Assembly (NCBI GenBank): GCA_965227445.1
Contig: OZ245751.1
Coordinates: 2,728,001-2,792,000, forward strand
Direction: 5' to 3'
Source: DT-110 sp030148525
GTDB taxonomy: Bacteria > Bacteroidota > Bacteroidia > Chitinophagales > Saprospiraceae
Length of the DNA: 64,000 bases
In this document: positions 1 through 9,595 of the stretch, one piece after another
Numbering within the stretch: the stretch's first letter is position 1
Layout of the letters: every line of letters starts with the position of its first letter
Position numbers and translations under genes: made by a program
The notes under the pieces: generated by a model
Databases searched by the model: none
Told to the model about the DNA's origin: nothing
What the model saw: the letters and a program-made list of their open reading frames with translations, nothing else

Positions 1-377
1 CGTGCTGTATCACCAACTGATTGGTAGTAGGCAAGCACACGCTGAAAGGTATCCAGAGCTGCCGGAAATTCGCTGCGCAAACGATGAATCAATCCCTGGT
101 AATGGAGCTGGACCATTTTGGACTGCTGATCTCCTATTTGCTCGTGTATTCGGCGGGCGCGTGCGATGTATTGCTCAGCCGAATCCAGTTGGTACTGATT
201 CAAATAATACCAGGCCAGGCGACTGTTCCAATACCCCCGGGCTGAGTCCGTTTCCGCAGCAGTCAGTTCCCGGTGTAAACTATCCGCCACGGACGATTGT
301 GCCGTCATTGATCCCGTTATCGCAAGAGACAGGACGAACAGCAGAATGGATATTCGGGTGTGGGTTTTAGCAATCAT
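1..377 (-). CDS. Secreted TPR protein, N-terminal part (cut by window edge); probably a TPR sensor kinase
   Basis: This minus-strand reading frame is open through the left edge and gives 125 complete codons. It begins MIAKTHTRISILLFVLSLA, a Sec signal peptide with likely cleavage after GSMTAQ near residue 27. Helix pairs in tetratricopeptide rhythm follow (LAWYYLNQYQLDSAEQY, then FPAALDTFQRVLAYY). In Bacteroidota, a signal peptide plus TPRs beside a NarL-type response regulator (2437-3075) is the usual front end of a TPR sensor histidine kinase. The kinase part would lie outside the window, so that role is inference. It is last in a minus-strand run, but a terminator at 426-459 separates it from the gene before it, so it probably has its own promoter. 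Confidence 0.7.
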   Translation of the reverse strand, partial: MIAKTHTRISILLFVLSLAITGSMTAQSSVADSLHRELTAAETDSARGYWNSRLAWYYLNQYQLDSAEQYIARARRIHEQIGDQQSKMVQLHYQGLIHRLRSEFPAALDTFQRVLAYYQSVGDTA

Positions 378-425
378 TCCGTGACAGATTCTTCATGAAG
401 CTACAAATTTTTAAGGTGCTTCCGC

Positions 426-459
426 AAAAAGGGAGAACACCTAGGACAGGTGCTCTCCC
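426..459 (-). terminator. Intrinsic terminator after the S74/T9SS surface protein gene
   Basis: Arms 431-442 and 448-459 pair over 12 positions with one G-T, around a 5-nt loop. On the minus strand the stem is followed by five T (complement of 426-430). It lies 16 bp past the stop codon at 475, so it ends transcription of that gene before the TPR gene at 377. Confidence 0.85.
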
Positions 460-474
460 TTTCCATGTATGGCA

Positions 475-2307
475 TTACCTCGTCAATATCATTTGCCGGG
501 TTTTAATCAATTGACCATCCACCCACAGGGAATATTGGTACAGACCTGCCGGCAGACTGTTAGCCTCGATCAACGTAGCCCCGCTCCCGCGATCACTTAG
601 CTCAATATCGCGGATCATTTGCCCGTTAGGAGCCGTTATAAATAAACGGGCGGACCGGGCGTCAGATGGTAATCGATAAGCGATTCGGGTTGACTCCGTA
701 AACGGATTAGGTGCATTTTGGTCGAGCCAAATAGTTTCCTGTTCCGTAGCTTCGGGTAATGCTTGCCGGATGTTTGCTACCTGATCCAGCAAATTCTGAT
801 ACGCCTCTTCCAGGTTCCGATACTTGCGGCGCATATCTTCCAGTTGGGCTTGCTGTTCCTTAATACCCTGGGTGAGGACAGGGATCAGCATTTGGTAATT
901 CATTGCCTTAAGTTGCTCCGTATGTTGTCCTGTTTTGTCAGGATCCGCTACGGATTCATTGAATTGAACATCGGTGTCGCGAACCAGATCTGGGATCACA
1001 CGCTCCACTTCCTGCGCAATAAATCCATACTGCCGGCCTTTCGGTAAATTGAGCAATTCGTACTTATCAGTCTGGCGATACGTGTAAGAAGTAGGTCGTA
1101 ATTCCCGAATGATATCAAGCGCTCCTACTACTTCTTGTACCTCTTCTTTCAATCGACTATCGGAAGTCACCCAACTGCCACTACCCGTCGTGAAGGCTTC
1201 GCCATTGACGTACAGGGCGTAGCCACTACCTCCGGATTGCTTATCAGCGTATACCCCGTAAATAGTAGAAGAACCAAAGGAAAAGCTGGGTCGGGAATAA
1301 ACACCATAGATGATCTGGTTGGAACTCAGCCCGGATGGCTCGCTCTTAACACCGTACACTGATTGAAAAGACTGGCCTGTAAATTGCGTAAAAACGGATA
1401 TTCCATCCTGGTAAGGACCGCTGACAAAAATTCCGTCGATGTACGAATCAGCTCCGGTCTTGGAAATGCCGAGGTTGGTCATTCGTGCATCACCATCTAC
1501 CTGTAATTCGATACCGCTCAGGGGCGTCGTTCCCACCCCCAACTGGTCTGTAACGTGTACATTACCGCTGAACTGGGCAGCGTACCCTCCCGCACCGGTA
1601 TGGATGGAGACCAGCGCCGTATCGCTGGTCGTAGAGGACATTAATTTATTGTAGAGGCCAGTATGCCGCCCGCTTCCATTCTTTTCCACCAAATGATAGG
1701 CTCCGAAGGTATGCGAGGAAGAAGTGGGATGTGACAGGACACGGTTGAAGATGCCAAACATATCGCCGGTAGGGGTATTGGAATTCGCCAAAAGATTTTT
1801 TATGCCGTACGCGACACCCGTTCCTCCCGGAAACCCGTTATTGATGATGCCGTGGAAGGTTCCGTCGGCGCTGGCCGTCTGGGAAGTTACATTCTGGATG
1901 CCATTCCGACCGGTTGCCCCATCGATAGACGTAAAGATGGATAATCCGGTTTTAGCACCAAATGTCTGATTGCTATTGTGCTCAATCTTGAGGATGGGCT
2001 CATTCAGGGAATTGCTGAAAGAGCGGAGCAAATGTAAGGTTGCATCGGGATCCGTCAGCCCGATCCCTACCTGGCCCAAATTGTAGTAGATATCAGGATT
2101 ATTTTCAAGCCACAAGCTGGAACCTCCACCTCCACCCGGAATGGCCTGAGTCCCCAGATTGCCATCGTTATCGGTGATGACCATCTGGGTCCCGTTACCG
2201 CCCAGGGCGCCAACTCTGGCATTTCCCTCGACATTCATATCCTGACTACGGAGCTGAATGCCCCAAAGACTACTGACAAACAAAAGAAGTAAGACACGCT
2301 GTTTCAT
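475..2307 (-). CDS. Surface protein with S74 intramolecular chaperone domain and T9SS C-terminal sorting domain
   Basis: The protein has about 610 residues. I start it at 2307 (MKQRVLLLLFVSSLWGIQLRSQ, a good signal peptide) because the 26 residues further upstream look like translated leader. A Gly-rich, beta-type stalk (residues about 30-375) with repeated VYGVYS/IYGVYA segments resembles phage tail-fibre-like Bacteroidota proteins. SDSRLKEEV at 382-390 opens a Peptidase_S74 domain (GRQYGFIAQEVERVIPDL follows). Next come a coiled coil (about 475-525) and a T9SS type A tail (NAPNPF ... GLYQYSLWVDGQLIKTRQMI). It is predicted to be exported by T9SS to the cell surface, probably as a trimer. Its ligand is unknown. 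Confidence 0.85.
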   Translation of the reverse strand: MKQRVLLLLFVSSLWGIQLRSQDMNVEGNARVGALGGNGTQMVITDNDGNLGTQAIPGGGGGSSLWLENNPDIYYNLGQVGIGLTDPDATLHLLRSFSNSLNEPILKIEHNSNQTFGAKTGLSIFTSIDGATGRNGIQNVTSQTASADGTFHGIINNGFPGGTGVAYGIKNLLANSNTPTGDMFGIFNRVLSHPTSSSHTFGAYHLVEKNGSGRHTGLYNKLMSSTTSDTALVSIHTGAGGYAAQFSGNVHVTDQLGVGTTPLSGIELQVDGDARMTNLGISKTGADSYIDGIFVSGPYQDGISVFTQFTGQSFQSVYGVKSEPSGLSSNQIIYGVYSRPSFSFGSSTIYGVYADKQSGGSGYALYVNGEAFTTGSGSWVTSDSRLKEEVQEVVGALDIIRELRPTSYTYRQTDKYELLNLPKGRQYGFIAQEVERVIPDLVRDTDVQFNESVADPDKTGQHTEQLKAMNYQMLIPVLTQGIKEQQAQLEDMRRKYRNLEEAYQNLLDQVANIRQALPEATEQETIWLDQNAPNPFTESTRIAYRLPSDARSARLFITAPNGQMIRDIELSDRGSGATLIEANSLPAGLYQYSLWVDGQLIKTRQMILTR

Positions 2308-2436
2308 GATCGGATTTTTGGTGTAATTGAATGGAGAATGGTCCTTGCGGACTATCAATAACCAATATCCGGTTGTTAGCAGCAAAGAGAATCACGGACC
2401 CACCCGAAACGGGCTTATCCCGGAAAACCATGACCG

Positions 2437-3075
2437 CTACTCGAGCAGTCCCCGCTGCATAGCTTTACGAATCAGTCCTACGACGTTGCGCACATTCAGC
2501 TTAGTAAGCAGATTTCGCCGGTGGGACTCAACGGTGTGTTCACTCAGGTGTAACTCCCTGGCAATTTCTTTAGTCGTCAATTCGGAAGCGATCAGGGTGA
2601 GCACCTGCTTTTCCCGGCGGGTCAATTCCGGAACAAATTCGTCGTGATTACTGGGCTGGCTCCGCAGTGTTTCCATCAGGGTATTGGTCACCGACGGATT
2701 CAGGTAGGTTTCTCCTTCCATTACTCCCCGTATAGCCCGGACGATCTCTTCGGCTGCTGAATGTTTCAATACGTAGCCCGAGGCACCTGCCTTGAGCATT
2801 TGCTGAATGAAGACCCCCTTTTTGTAACTGGTCAGGGCCAGTACTTTCACCTCCGGAAAATCCGTAGTAATGGTACGGCACAATTCAATACCGTTGATCA
2901 CCGGCAGATTAATGTCCAGCAGAGCAATGTCGAGGTCCTGCTCCCGAAGGTGGTCCAGAGCCTGTTTGCCGTTGGCCGCCGTTGCGATGATCTCCAGATC
3001 ATCTTCCTGACCAATGAGCAACTGAAGGCCCTCGATCAGGATCTTGTGGTCGTCGGCAATCAGGATACGGGTCAT
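2437..3075 (-). CDS. NarL/FixJ-family two-component response regulator
   Basis: The 212-residue protein has a receiver domain with the acidic pair D8-D9, phosphoacceptor D54 (ALLDINLPV), T82 and K104 (YVLKHS), then a LuxR-type helix-turn-helix at about 150-212 (LTRREKQVLTLIASEL, TKEIARELHLSEHTVESH). It is a cytoplasmic DNA-binding regulator switched by phosphorylation. The ATG at 3075 is one base after the stop of the upstream gene (3077-3079), so the two are very likely co-transcribed and translationally coupled. The TPR protein at the left edge is the best candidate for a partner kinase, but no kinase domain is visible in the window. Confidence 0.93.
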   Translation of the reverse strand: MTRILIADDHKILIEGLQLLIGQEDDLEIIATAANGKQALDHLREQDLDIALLDINLPVINGIELCRTITTDFPEVKVLALTSYKKGVFIQQMLKAGASGYVLKHSAAEEIVRAIRGVMEGETYLNPSVTNTLMETLRSQPSNHDEFVPELTRREKQVLTLIASELTTKEIARELHLSEHTVESHRRNLLTKLNVRNVVGLIRKAMQRGLLE

Positions 3076-3076
3076 G

Positions 3077-5473
3077 TTAGCGAACTTTTTGCAGTTGCCC
3101 GTTCACTTCCTGCACGATGAAGGCTCCCGAAAAACCATTCCGTTGAACGGAAGGCAGGATGCGGCGTGCCTCGTCCAGTGACCGGAAACCACTCAAAAGT
3201 TTTATGGTCAGGTCACCCCGCCGGAAATCCTCAATGGTACCGTACTGATTCACCTTTGAGGGATCGAACCAACGCGTATTGCGAAGCGCCGCTAATTGGA
3301 TTTTATAGGTCCCTGAAACCGAGTTGTTATTTCCGGGATTGAAAGGTGGATTATTATTTCCAGTAACACCACCCGAAGTAGCTGATCCGCCGGCCTCTTC
3401 CACAATAAAGGCACCATTATAGCCCCGGGACTGGACCCGCGGAACGAGGTTTTGGGCTTCCGAGCGGGTGGTGAACACCCCCAAACGGGCCTTATAGCGC
3501 CCTCCTTCCTGAACTACGTACACGTCGCCCATGGTCTGGATATTGCTAAAGGCGCTCATATTAGGAGGCCGGGAAAATACACCCAATTGAATAGCATAGC
3601 CATTGCGGGTTACACCGCCACTGTTATTACCCGAATTATTGCCGGTATTGCCCGAATCAATCCCCGGATCGATGGCTGATCCCGATGAATACAGGGGAAT
3701 GGTTCCCAACACGCTGGGACTTATTGTTTCATTGGTGGTAAGGTTTCGGCTGATCTCCCGGAAACCAGCTCCGGAATATGTAATGATATACTGGGTATTC
3801 GGCTGTAAAGCCAGGGAAAACTCACCGGTTGCCGATGTAGTTGAACGGCTGGTACTCCCCGTGTTTTGGTTGCGGGCAGTGACGACAATATTGGATATCG
3901 GGTTCCGTGAATTAGCGTCGATCACGCGGCCAAAGAATTGCTCACCGGTTCGTACCAATGAGATTTCCACTTCGCCCAGGGATGTAGCCTGATATCCATT
4001 TAAGTTATACCGTTTTTGGGCGTAGCCCTGACCATTTACAATGAGTTCGCAATTCATGCTTGCATCAACGGGAAAAGTAAATACCCCCCGACCATCAGTG
4101 GTAAAAACGTCATTGCCGTAGCTGTTACCGGTACAGTTCGACAGGTTTACCTGAGCCCCCGCAACGGGTCGTCCGTCCGAAGCACTTACTACGCGGAATA
4201 ACACACTCGACCCGGCCCTGGAGACGCGGTACAGATCCTCCGCACCACGGCCTCCAACGCGATTTGATGCCAGATAACCTACATTTTGCAGGTTATCGTA
4301 TACATAACCGTAATCATCACGTGGAGAGTTAATCGGGAGGCCTAGATTGCTGACACTGGTCCACTGACCATTGCCTTGCTCTGCCTGAAAGATATCATAG
4401 CCTCCGAACCCAATGTGCCAATCGGATGCGAAATACAGATTGGTGCCATCGAAGAACGGAGCTATCTCATCACCGGGCGTATTGACGGCGGGTCCTAAAT
4501 TGATCGGGAAGGTCCAGCTTTCGTTTTGTCGATAACTAATATAAATATCGTAGCCACCATACCCTCCCTGGCGATCAGAAGCAAAAAACATCGCTTCGCC
4601 GTCGGGGGTAAATGCCGGGTAGCCGGTGTGCCCGTTTGGATCATTATGGGGAAAGGCCCGCTCGTTATACCATTGACCATCGGGTCCTACTTCGGCCAGG
4701 AACAGACTTATCTCCATTCCGCTGGTCGATAGATGACGAGTACCACTGACGAAGTTGTTACGGGTATAAGCCACGTTGGTACCATCGCTGGAAAAACTTA
4801 CCGGCCCTTCACCGCGTTCGGTAGCTTCTCCTTTCAGGAAAACCGGTGGCTGCAGTTGACCGCCGGCAGTGGTTTGGGAAATAAAGAGTTGGTTTTTGGC
4901 CTGACCATCCCAATTGTAGGTAGATCGCTGAATATCGGTACGAGCCGAGGAGAAGACTACGCGGTCGCGGTAGTAGGCCGGTCCGAAATCCGAGGCTGGC
5001 GTGCTTACCCGCTCGTTTTCTACATTGATGTCGGGATTGGAGCCCCCTTGTCGTTTGGCCCACTCACAGGTCTCGGCGTAGTGGTTGCCCACCGAGGCAT
5101 CACCCCCTTCCTGGCCGTATTGAATGAAATAGCCGCGGGCTTCGTCGTAGCGGCCCAGTCCCTTTAAGGTTTTTGCGAAGTTGAGGATATGCCGACGCTC
5201 GACCCGGCGACTTTGTACGGCGCGGGCATAGTAATCGGCCGCCTGTTCCAATTCGTTCAGGTGGCGATAGCAATCAGCAATATTGCCTAGTGCTTCTACT
5301 TCATCCGGACGACGCTCCAGGACCCGCTGGTACGAATCAATGGCCAGGTTGAAGGCGTGGAGTTCGTATTCATTATTTGCCTTGCGCAATAATGAGCGCA
5401 CTGTTTGTGCAGATGCAGATCCCGCCAGAAATAAAGCCAGCAGGATCAAAAGGGTTCTTTGCGTGTGTTTCAT
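3077..5473 (-). CDS. PorE-like TPR / PD40 propeller / carboxypeptidase-regulatory protein with two C-terminal SPOR domains
   Basis: The 798-residue protein has a signal peptide (LLILLALFLAGSASAQ), TPRs at about 25-125, a PD40/WD40-like propeller at about 160-410 with repeats such as AMFFASDRQGGYGGYDIY and LYFASDWHIGFGGYDIF, carboxypeptidase-regulatory-like beta sandwiches at about 430-595, a Gly/Asn-rich linker, and two SPOR repeats (about 620-690 and 718-795; GYAIQLGVFSR and YKIQLAALRN). TPR-PD40-regulatory order is that of the T9SS periplasmic protein PorE, where the last domain is OmpA-like and binds peptidoglycan. Here SPOR domains, which also bind peptidoglycan, take that place. A T9SS anchoring or envelope-sensing role is inference. 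It sits directly upstream of the response regulator. Confidence 0.85.
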   Translation of the reverse strand: MKHTQRTLLILLALFLAGSASAQTVRSLLRKANNEYELHAFNLAIDSYQRVLERRPDEVEALGNIADCYRHLNELEQAADYYARAVQSRRVERRHILNFAKTLKGLGRYDEARGYFIQYGQEGGDASVGNHYAETCEWAKRQGGSNPDINVENERVSTPASDFGPAYYRDRVVFSSARTDIQRSTYNWDGQAKNQLFISQTTAGGQLQPPVFLKGEATERGEGPVSFSSDGTNVAYTRNNFVSGTRHLSTSGMEISLFLAEVGPDGQWYNERAFPHNDPNGHTGYPAFTPDGEAMFFASDRQGGYGGYDIYISYRQNESWTFPINLGPAVNTPGDEIAPFFDGTNLYFASDWHIGFGGYDIFQAEQGNGQWTSVSNLGLPINSPRDDYGYVYDNLQNVGYLASNRVGGRGAEDLYRVSRAGSSVLFRVVSASDGRPVAGAQVNLSNCTGNSYGNDVFTTDGRGVFTFPVDASMNCELIVNGQGYAQKRYNLNGYQATSLGEVEISLVRTGEQFFGRVIDANSRNPISNIVVTARNQNTGSTSRSTTSATGEFSLALQPNTQYIITYSGAGFREISRNLTTNETISPSVLGTIPLYSSGSAIDPGIDSGNTGNNSGNNSGGVTRNGYAIQLGVFSRPPNMSAFSNIQTMGDVYVVQEGGRYKARLGVFTTRSEAQNLVPRVQSRGYNGAFIVEEAGGSATSGGVTGNNNPPFNPGNNNSVSGTYKIQLAALRNTRWFDPSKVNQYGTIEDFRRGDLTIKLLSGFRSLDEARRILPSVQRNGFSGAFIVQEVNGQLQKVR

Positions 5474-5886
5474 ACTGTCCCGTACCGTTTTTGGAGTTAA
5501 ACTGACTAAATATACCTTTTATTACTTTTCCGGCAAAAGGGGTAATGAACTGCTGCCAGATGATTGCTTCCATTTCTGATTTTCCGAGAGGATGGTGTTT
5601 GCGTTGAAAATCTCCTTTTGAAAACCAGAAATGGAAACGGTATCCGCTTGCCGGACTTATTTTCAACGCGAGGCTGCGGAAGACAAAATAGCTATGTCCA
5701 ATTGTACGTAAGTAGGGTCGGAAACAGGATGTCCGCAGCCTTTTTTTGCTTGGGCGTAGGGTTTCCAAAACGCTGAATTCGCATTTTCCAACCGGAAAAA
5801 GCAGCAGTACAATTCGTCCTTAGTAGTCGGTAACCTATTTTCACAAAATCTAATTCAAACACATTCACTAAATTTGGAGAAAAAAT
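5474..5886. other. 413-bp intergenic region with interlocked inverted repeats
   Basis: No reading frame here looks real. Three inverted repeats are present: 5568-5578 with 5626-5636 (11 bp, loop 47 nt), 5601-5611 with 5659-5669 (11 bp, loop 47 nt), and 5672-5680 with 5732-5740 (9 bp) followed by seven T at 5741-5747. The first two interlock rather than nest, which fits a pseudoknot or two overlapping hairpins. The third looks like a long-loop terminator for a plus-strand transcript. A small RNA is possible but I cannot show one. A TATATTTA box on the minus strand around 5512 may serve the gene starting at 5473. Confidence 0.5.
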
Positions 5887-6701
5887 ATGCCCGCCTCGCC
5901 CCATCTCGTCCAACTGTACATCTACCCCATTAAATCCCTGGGTGGCATAGCCCTCAATGCTGCTATGCCCCTGGGCAGAGGTCTGCAATACGACCGCCGC
6001 TGGATGCTGACCGATCCCGACGGGACTTTTCTTTCCCAGCGTTCCGATCCGCGCATGGCTTTATTAAAACCACAAATTCAGGACGGGATGATCGTGTTGC
6101 CGCCTTTGCAGGCCGATGATGAACCTCTGCTAATCTCCCTTTCCGGGCCCGAATCAACCAGCCTGGTAAAGGTTCAGGTTTGGGATGATTCCGTGGCCGC
6201 CCTCCCCTACCCATCAACAGTTAATGAATGGTTCAGCCGGCAACTAGACCGACCCTGCCAATTGGTTTATATTCCCGATTCCTCCGATCGTCAAGTCGAT
6301 CTCGGCTATGCACAACCGGGCGACCAGGTAGGCTTCGCCGATGGCTTTCCGTACTTGGTTACCACCATTTCTTCCCTGCGCGACCTCAACCACCGCCTGG
6401 ATAATCCGGTAAACATGGAGCGTTTCCGTCCAAACCTGGTGATCGAAGGTGACCTGGAACCCTGGAGTGAAGACAACTGGCATCAATTCCGCATCGGTGA
6501 CTTTACTTTCCGTTCTACCAAGCCCTGTGGTCGCTGCCAGGTAGTAACAATTGATCCGGCCACTGCTGAGCGAGGTGCCGAGCCCTTAAAAACGCTGGCT
6601 GGCTTTCGCCAAAAAGGGCATAAGATCCTGTTCGGCTTAAATGCTTGTCTAGACCTCGATTCAGCACCGGAAAGTGGCATGTTGCGCGTGGGAGATGGTT
6701 T

Positions 6702-7236
<535 letters not shown>

Positions 7237-8418
7237 ATGAACAAAACGACCAATCGCCGGCAATGGCTGCAACGCGCCGGCTTATCGTCTGCCGGATTTT
7301 TACTGGCACCAGCTATCGCCAGCCAGGCACGCCCGCAAACTTCCGCTAAAACCTGGAGCAGTGAATCGCGGGTCTGGGAGCGCAACCTGACCTTTACACC
7401 CGAAATGAATGGCCTGAAAGCCCGTCTGCTCGCGAACGAAAACCCATACGGACCTTCCGATAAGGCCAAGGTCGCCATGATGGAAGCCATTTCCGACGGG
7501 AACCGGTATCAACATGCTGATGCCGCCAGGCTAAAAGCTATGCTCGCTGAGCGCGAAGGCGTTACTACTGATCATATCATCCTGGGCCCCGGATCTACCG
7601 ATCTGCTGGAAAAAGTAGCGATCACTCAGTTCCTCGACGGCGGAAATGTCGTATCGGCTGACCCCGCCTATATGGCACTGATCAAGACCGCGCTGGCGTT
7701 CCGTGCCGAATGGCGTAATGTCCCCCTCACCAAAGACTGGGCACACGACCTGGATGCCATGTATAAAGCCATAGACTCCGACACCAGGCTCGTGTACATC
7801 TGCAACCCAAATAACCCCACCGGAAGCCTGACCGACAGTAATGCATTGCGGGCTTTTTGCCGTAAGGCAGCTAAAAAAACTATGGTCTTTGTCGATGAAG
7901 CATACCTGGAATTCCTGGCGCCCGACGAACAAGATTCCATGGTTGATCTGGTCGGGGAAGGCCACAATATTATCGTGACCCGTACCTTCTCCAAGATTCA
8001 CGCCATGGCCGGATTGCGGGTAGGATACTCCGTGGGGTTACCCGAGACACTGGAAGCAATTACCGCCAAGGTCCGCGATAACATGGGACTCAACGTATCG
8101 GCCATCCGGGGAGCTATGGCCAGCCTGGAAGACGAGACCTTCCTCACCAATTCCCGGAACTGGACCAGGGAAACCCGCGCATTCACCTTCGATTCCTTGA
8201 AAGCACTGGGATACGCCCCCATTCCGTCGTACACCAGCTTTATGCTTTTCCCACTGCTCCCCGAAACGGATGGCAAGGCCTACCTCGAGCAAATGTATGG
8301 GCAAGGTGTCGGCGTGCGGGTTTTTGAATTGGACGATAAACCCTGGTGCCGCGTCAGCATGGGCACCATGCCCGAAATGCAACTATTTGTCGAATCCTTT
8401 AAGCGCGTAGCAGGCTAG
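7237..8418 (+). CDS. Tat-exported class I/II aminotransferase (HisC-like)
   Basis: The 393-residue protein starts with a twin-arginine signal (NRRQWLQRAGLSSAGFLLAP, Arg7-Arg8), so a folded, cofactor-loaded enzyme is predicted to cross the inner membrane. The fold-type I aminotransferase core has NENPYGPS (68-75), CNPNNPTG (189-196), D220 in FVDEAYLEF, and the PLP lysine K253 in TFSKIHAMAGLRVGY. Closest in motif to histidinol-phosphate aminotransferases, but no other his gene is nearby and export argues against histidine synthesis. The substrate is unknown. The stop is 25 bp before the AEC permease, so the two may be co-transcribed. Confidence 0.88.
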   Translation: MNKTTNRRQWLQRAGLSSAGFLLAPAIASQARPQTSAKTWSSESRVWERNLTFTPEMNGLKARLLANENPYGPSDKAKVAMMEAISDGNRYQHADAARLKAMLAEREGVTTDHIILGPGSTDLLEKVAITQFLDGGNVVSADPAYMALIKTALAFRAEWRNVPLTKDWAHDLDAMYKAIDSDTRLVYICNPNNPTGSLTDSNALRAFCRKAAKKTMVFVDEAYLEFLAPDEQDSMVDLVGEGHNIIVTRTFSKIHAMAGLRVGYSVGLPETLEAITAKVRDNMGLNVSAIRGAMASLEDETFLTNSRNWTRETRAFTFDSLKALGYAPIPSYTSFMLFPLLPETDGKAYLEQMYGQGVGVRVFELDDKPWCRVSMGTMPEMQLFVESFKRVAG

Positions 8419-8443
8419 GTACGACCGAACAGAAATTCCGTGT

Positions 8444-9595
8444 ATGAATCCCGCGATCACGAAAACATTAAGTTTGTTCGCCCTCATCCTAATTGGCTGG
8501 TTTTTGCAGCGCAAACTTCGAAGCCGGGAAGAGTTGGGGGGCATCAAAATGCTCATCCTTAGTGTTGCCTTGCCCGCCACTATTTTCCTGGCGTTACTCA
8601 AAGTGGACATCGACCGGCAGTTACTGATCCTGCCGGTCCTGGCCCTTGCTTTCAATGGGGTCCTGCTGGGGCTGACCTGGTTCATATTTCCGGTCCTGAC
8701 CGGGAAAGACCGGAAAAGCCCGACCATGCGTACCCTGCTGATGCTCATCCCGTCACTTGCTCCGGGCTTATCCTGCTTTCCCTTCGTGGCTGAATACCTG
8801 GGTGAGGCCCCATTAGCAAGAGCAGCATTAGCGGATGTGGGGAACAAAGTCTTTGTACTCATTTTGCTGTATATCCTGGCGATGCGTTGGTATTACGCCA
8901 ACCAGCAACAGGAACTCCAACCTACGGGGAAACGGCTCCGCGCCCTTCTGCGATCCCTGGCCAGCGAACCCGTGAACCTGGTCATTTTGATCGCACTGGG
9001 AATGCTGGCACTGGGCTGGCGTCTGGATACCCTGCCCCTATTCACTCAGGATGTAGTCAATCGCCTTGGGGTTCTGATGACGCCGCTCGTACTTCTTTTT
9101 ATCGGAATGGCAGTGCGCATAAAAGCACAACAATTCATGGATGTATTCAGTTGGTTGCTGGTCCGGGCTGGTCTGGGATTTTTGCTGAGTGCGACCCTGA
9201 TCTGGGCGGCCCAATTGGAAGGGTCTATGGCACTTTTGGCTCTCCTTTTCCCCCAGAGTGCAGCCAGCTTCTGGCCGTTCGCCCATATGTCGGCGGTGCA
9301 GGGTCTGGAAAGCAAATCCAGGGAGGCTTCATCCTACACCTTTGACACTCACCTCGCCTTGAACTTGCTGGCCTTATCGCTGCCTTTCTCTACACTCATT
9401 ATGCTTGGTCTCTGCACCGTTCCGATGCCTGCCATACCGGTACAGCCGGCGCTCTTTTTGGGGATCGGAGCACTAGTGTTCGGTATCAGCATACAAGGTA
9501 TGCGACGGAAAGGCAAGTCAAAAGCGGCCAGCCTTCGGCAGCCAGGGAAAACGGAAAAACATCCTGCCCAAGAACTCCATTTAGCAGAATCCTGA
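8444..9595 (+). CDS. AEC (auxin efflux carrier) family permease
   Basis: The 383-residue membrane protein has about ten hydrophobic segments in the two-half layout of the AEC/BASS-like fold (LSLFALILIGWFLQRKL, then GIKMLILSVALPATIFLALL with the family's early Pro). Bacterial AEC members export or import small organic acids and related anions. The substrate here cannot be told. The C-terminal tail is basic (RRKGKSKAASLRQ) and probably cytoplasmic. Because it follows the Tat aminotransferase by 25 bp, it may move a substrate or product of that enzyme, but this is inference from proximity only. Confidence 0.85.
   Translation: MNPAITKTLSLFALILIGWFLQRKLRSREELGGIKMLILSVALPATIFLALLKVDIDRQLLILPVLALAFNGVLLGLTWFIFPVLTGKDRKSPTMRTLLMLIPSLAPGLSCFPFVAEYLGEAPLARAALADVGNKVFVLILLYILAMRWYYANQQQELQPTGKRLRALLRSLASEPVNLVILIALGMLALGWRLDTLPLFTQDVVNRLGVLMTPLVLLFIGMAVRIKAQQFMDVFSWLLVRAGLGFLLSATLIWAAQLEGSMALLALLFPQSAASFWPFAHMSAVQGLESKSREASSYTFDTHLALNLLALSLPFSTLIMLGLCTVPMPAIPVQPALFLGIGALVFGISIQGMRRKGKSKAASLRQPGKTEKHPAQELHLAES

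Noticed and set aside
5869..5876. TAAATTTG as the MOSC promoter
   Set aside because: It fits the -7 consensus but overlaps the ribosome site region, and no TTG is found at -33, so I do not list it as a promoter.
5692..5988. 98-codon minus-strand gene before the MOSC gene
   Set aside because: It overlaps the MOSC start and the third inverted repeat, and has no recognisable domain or start signal.
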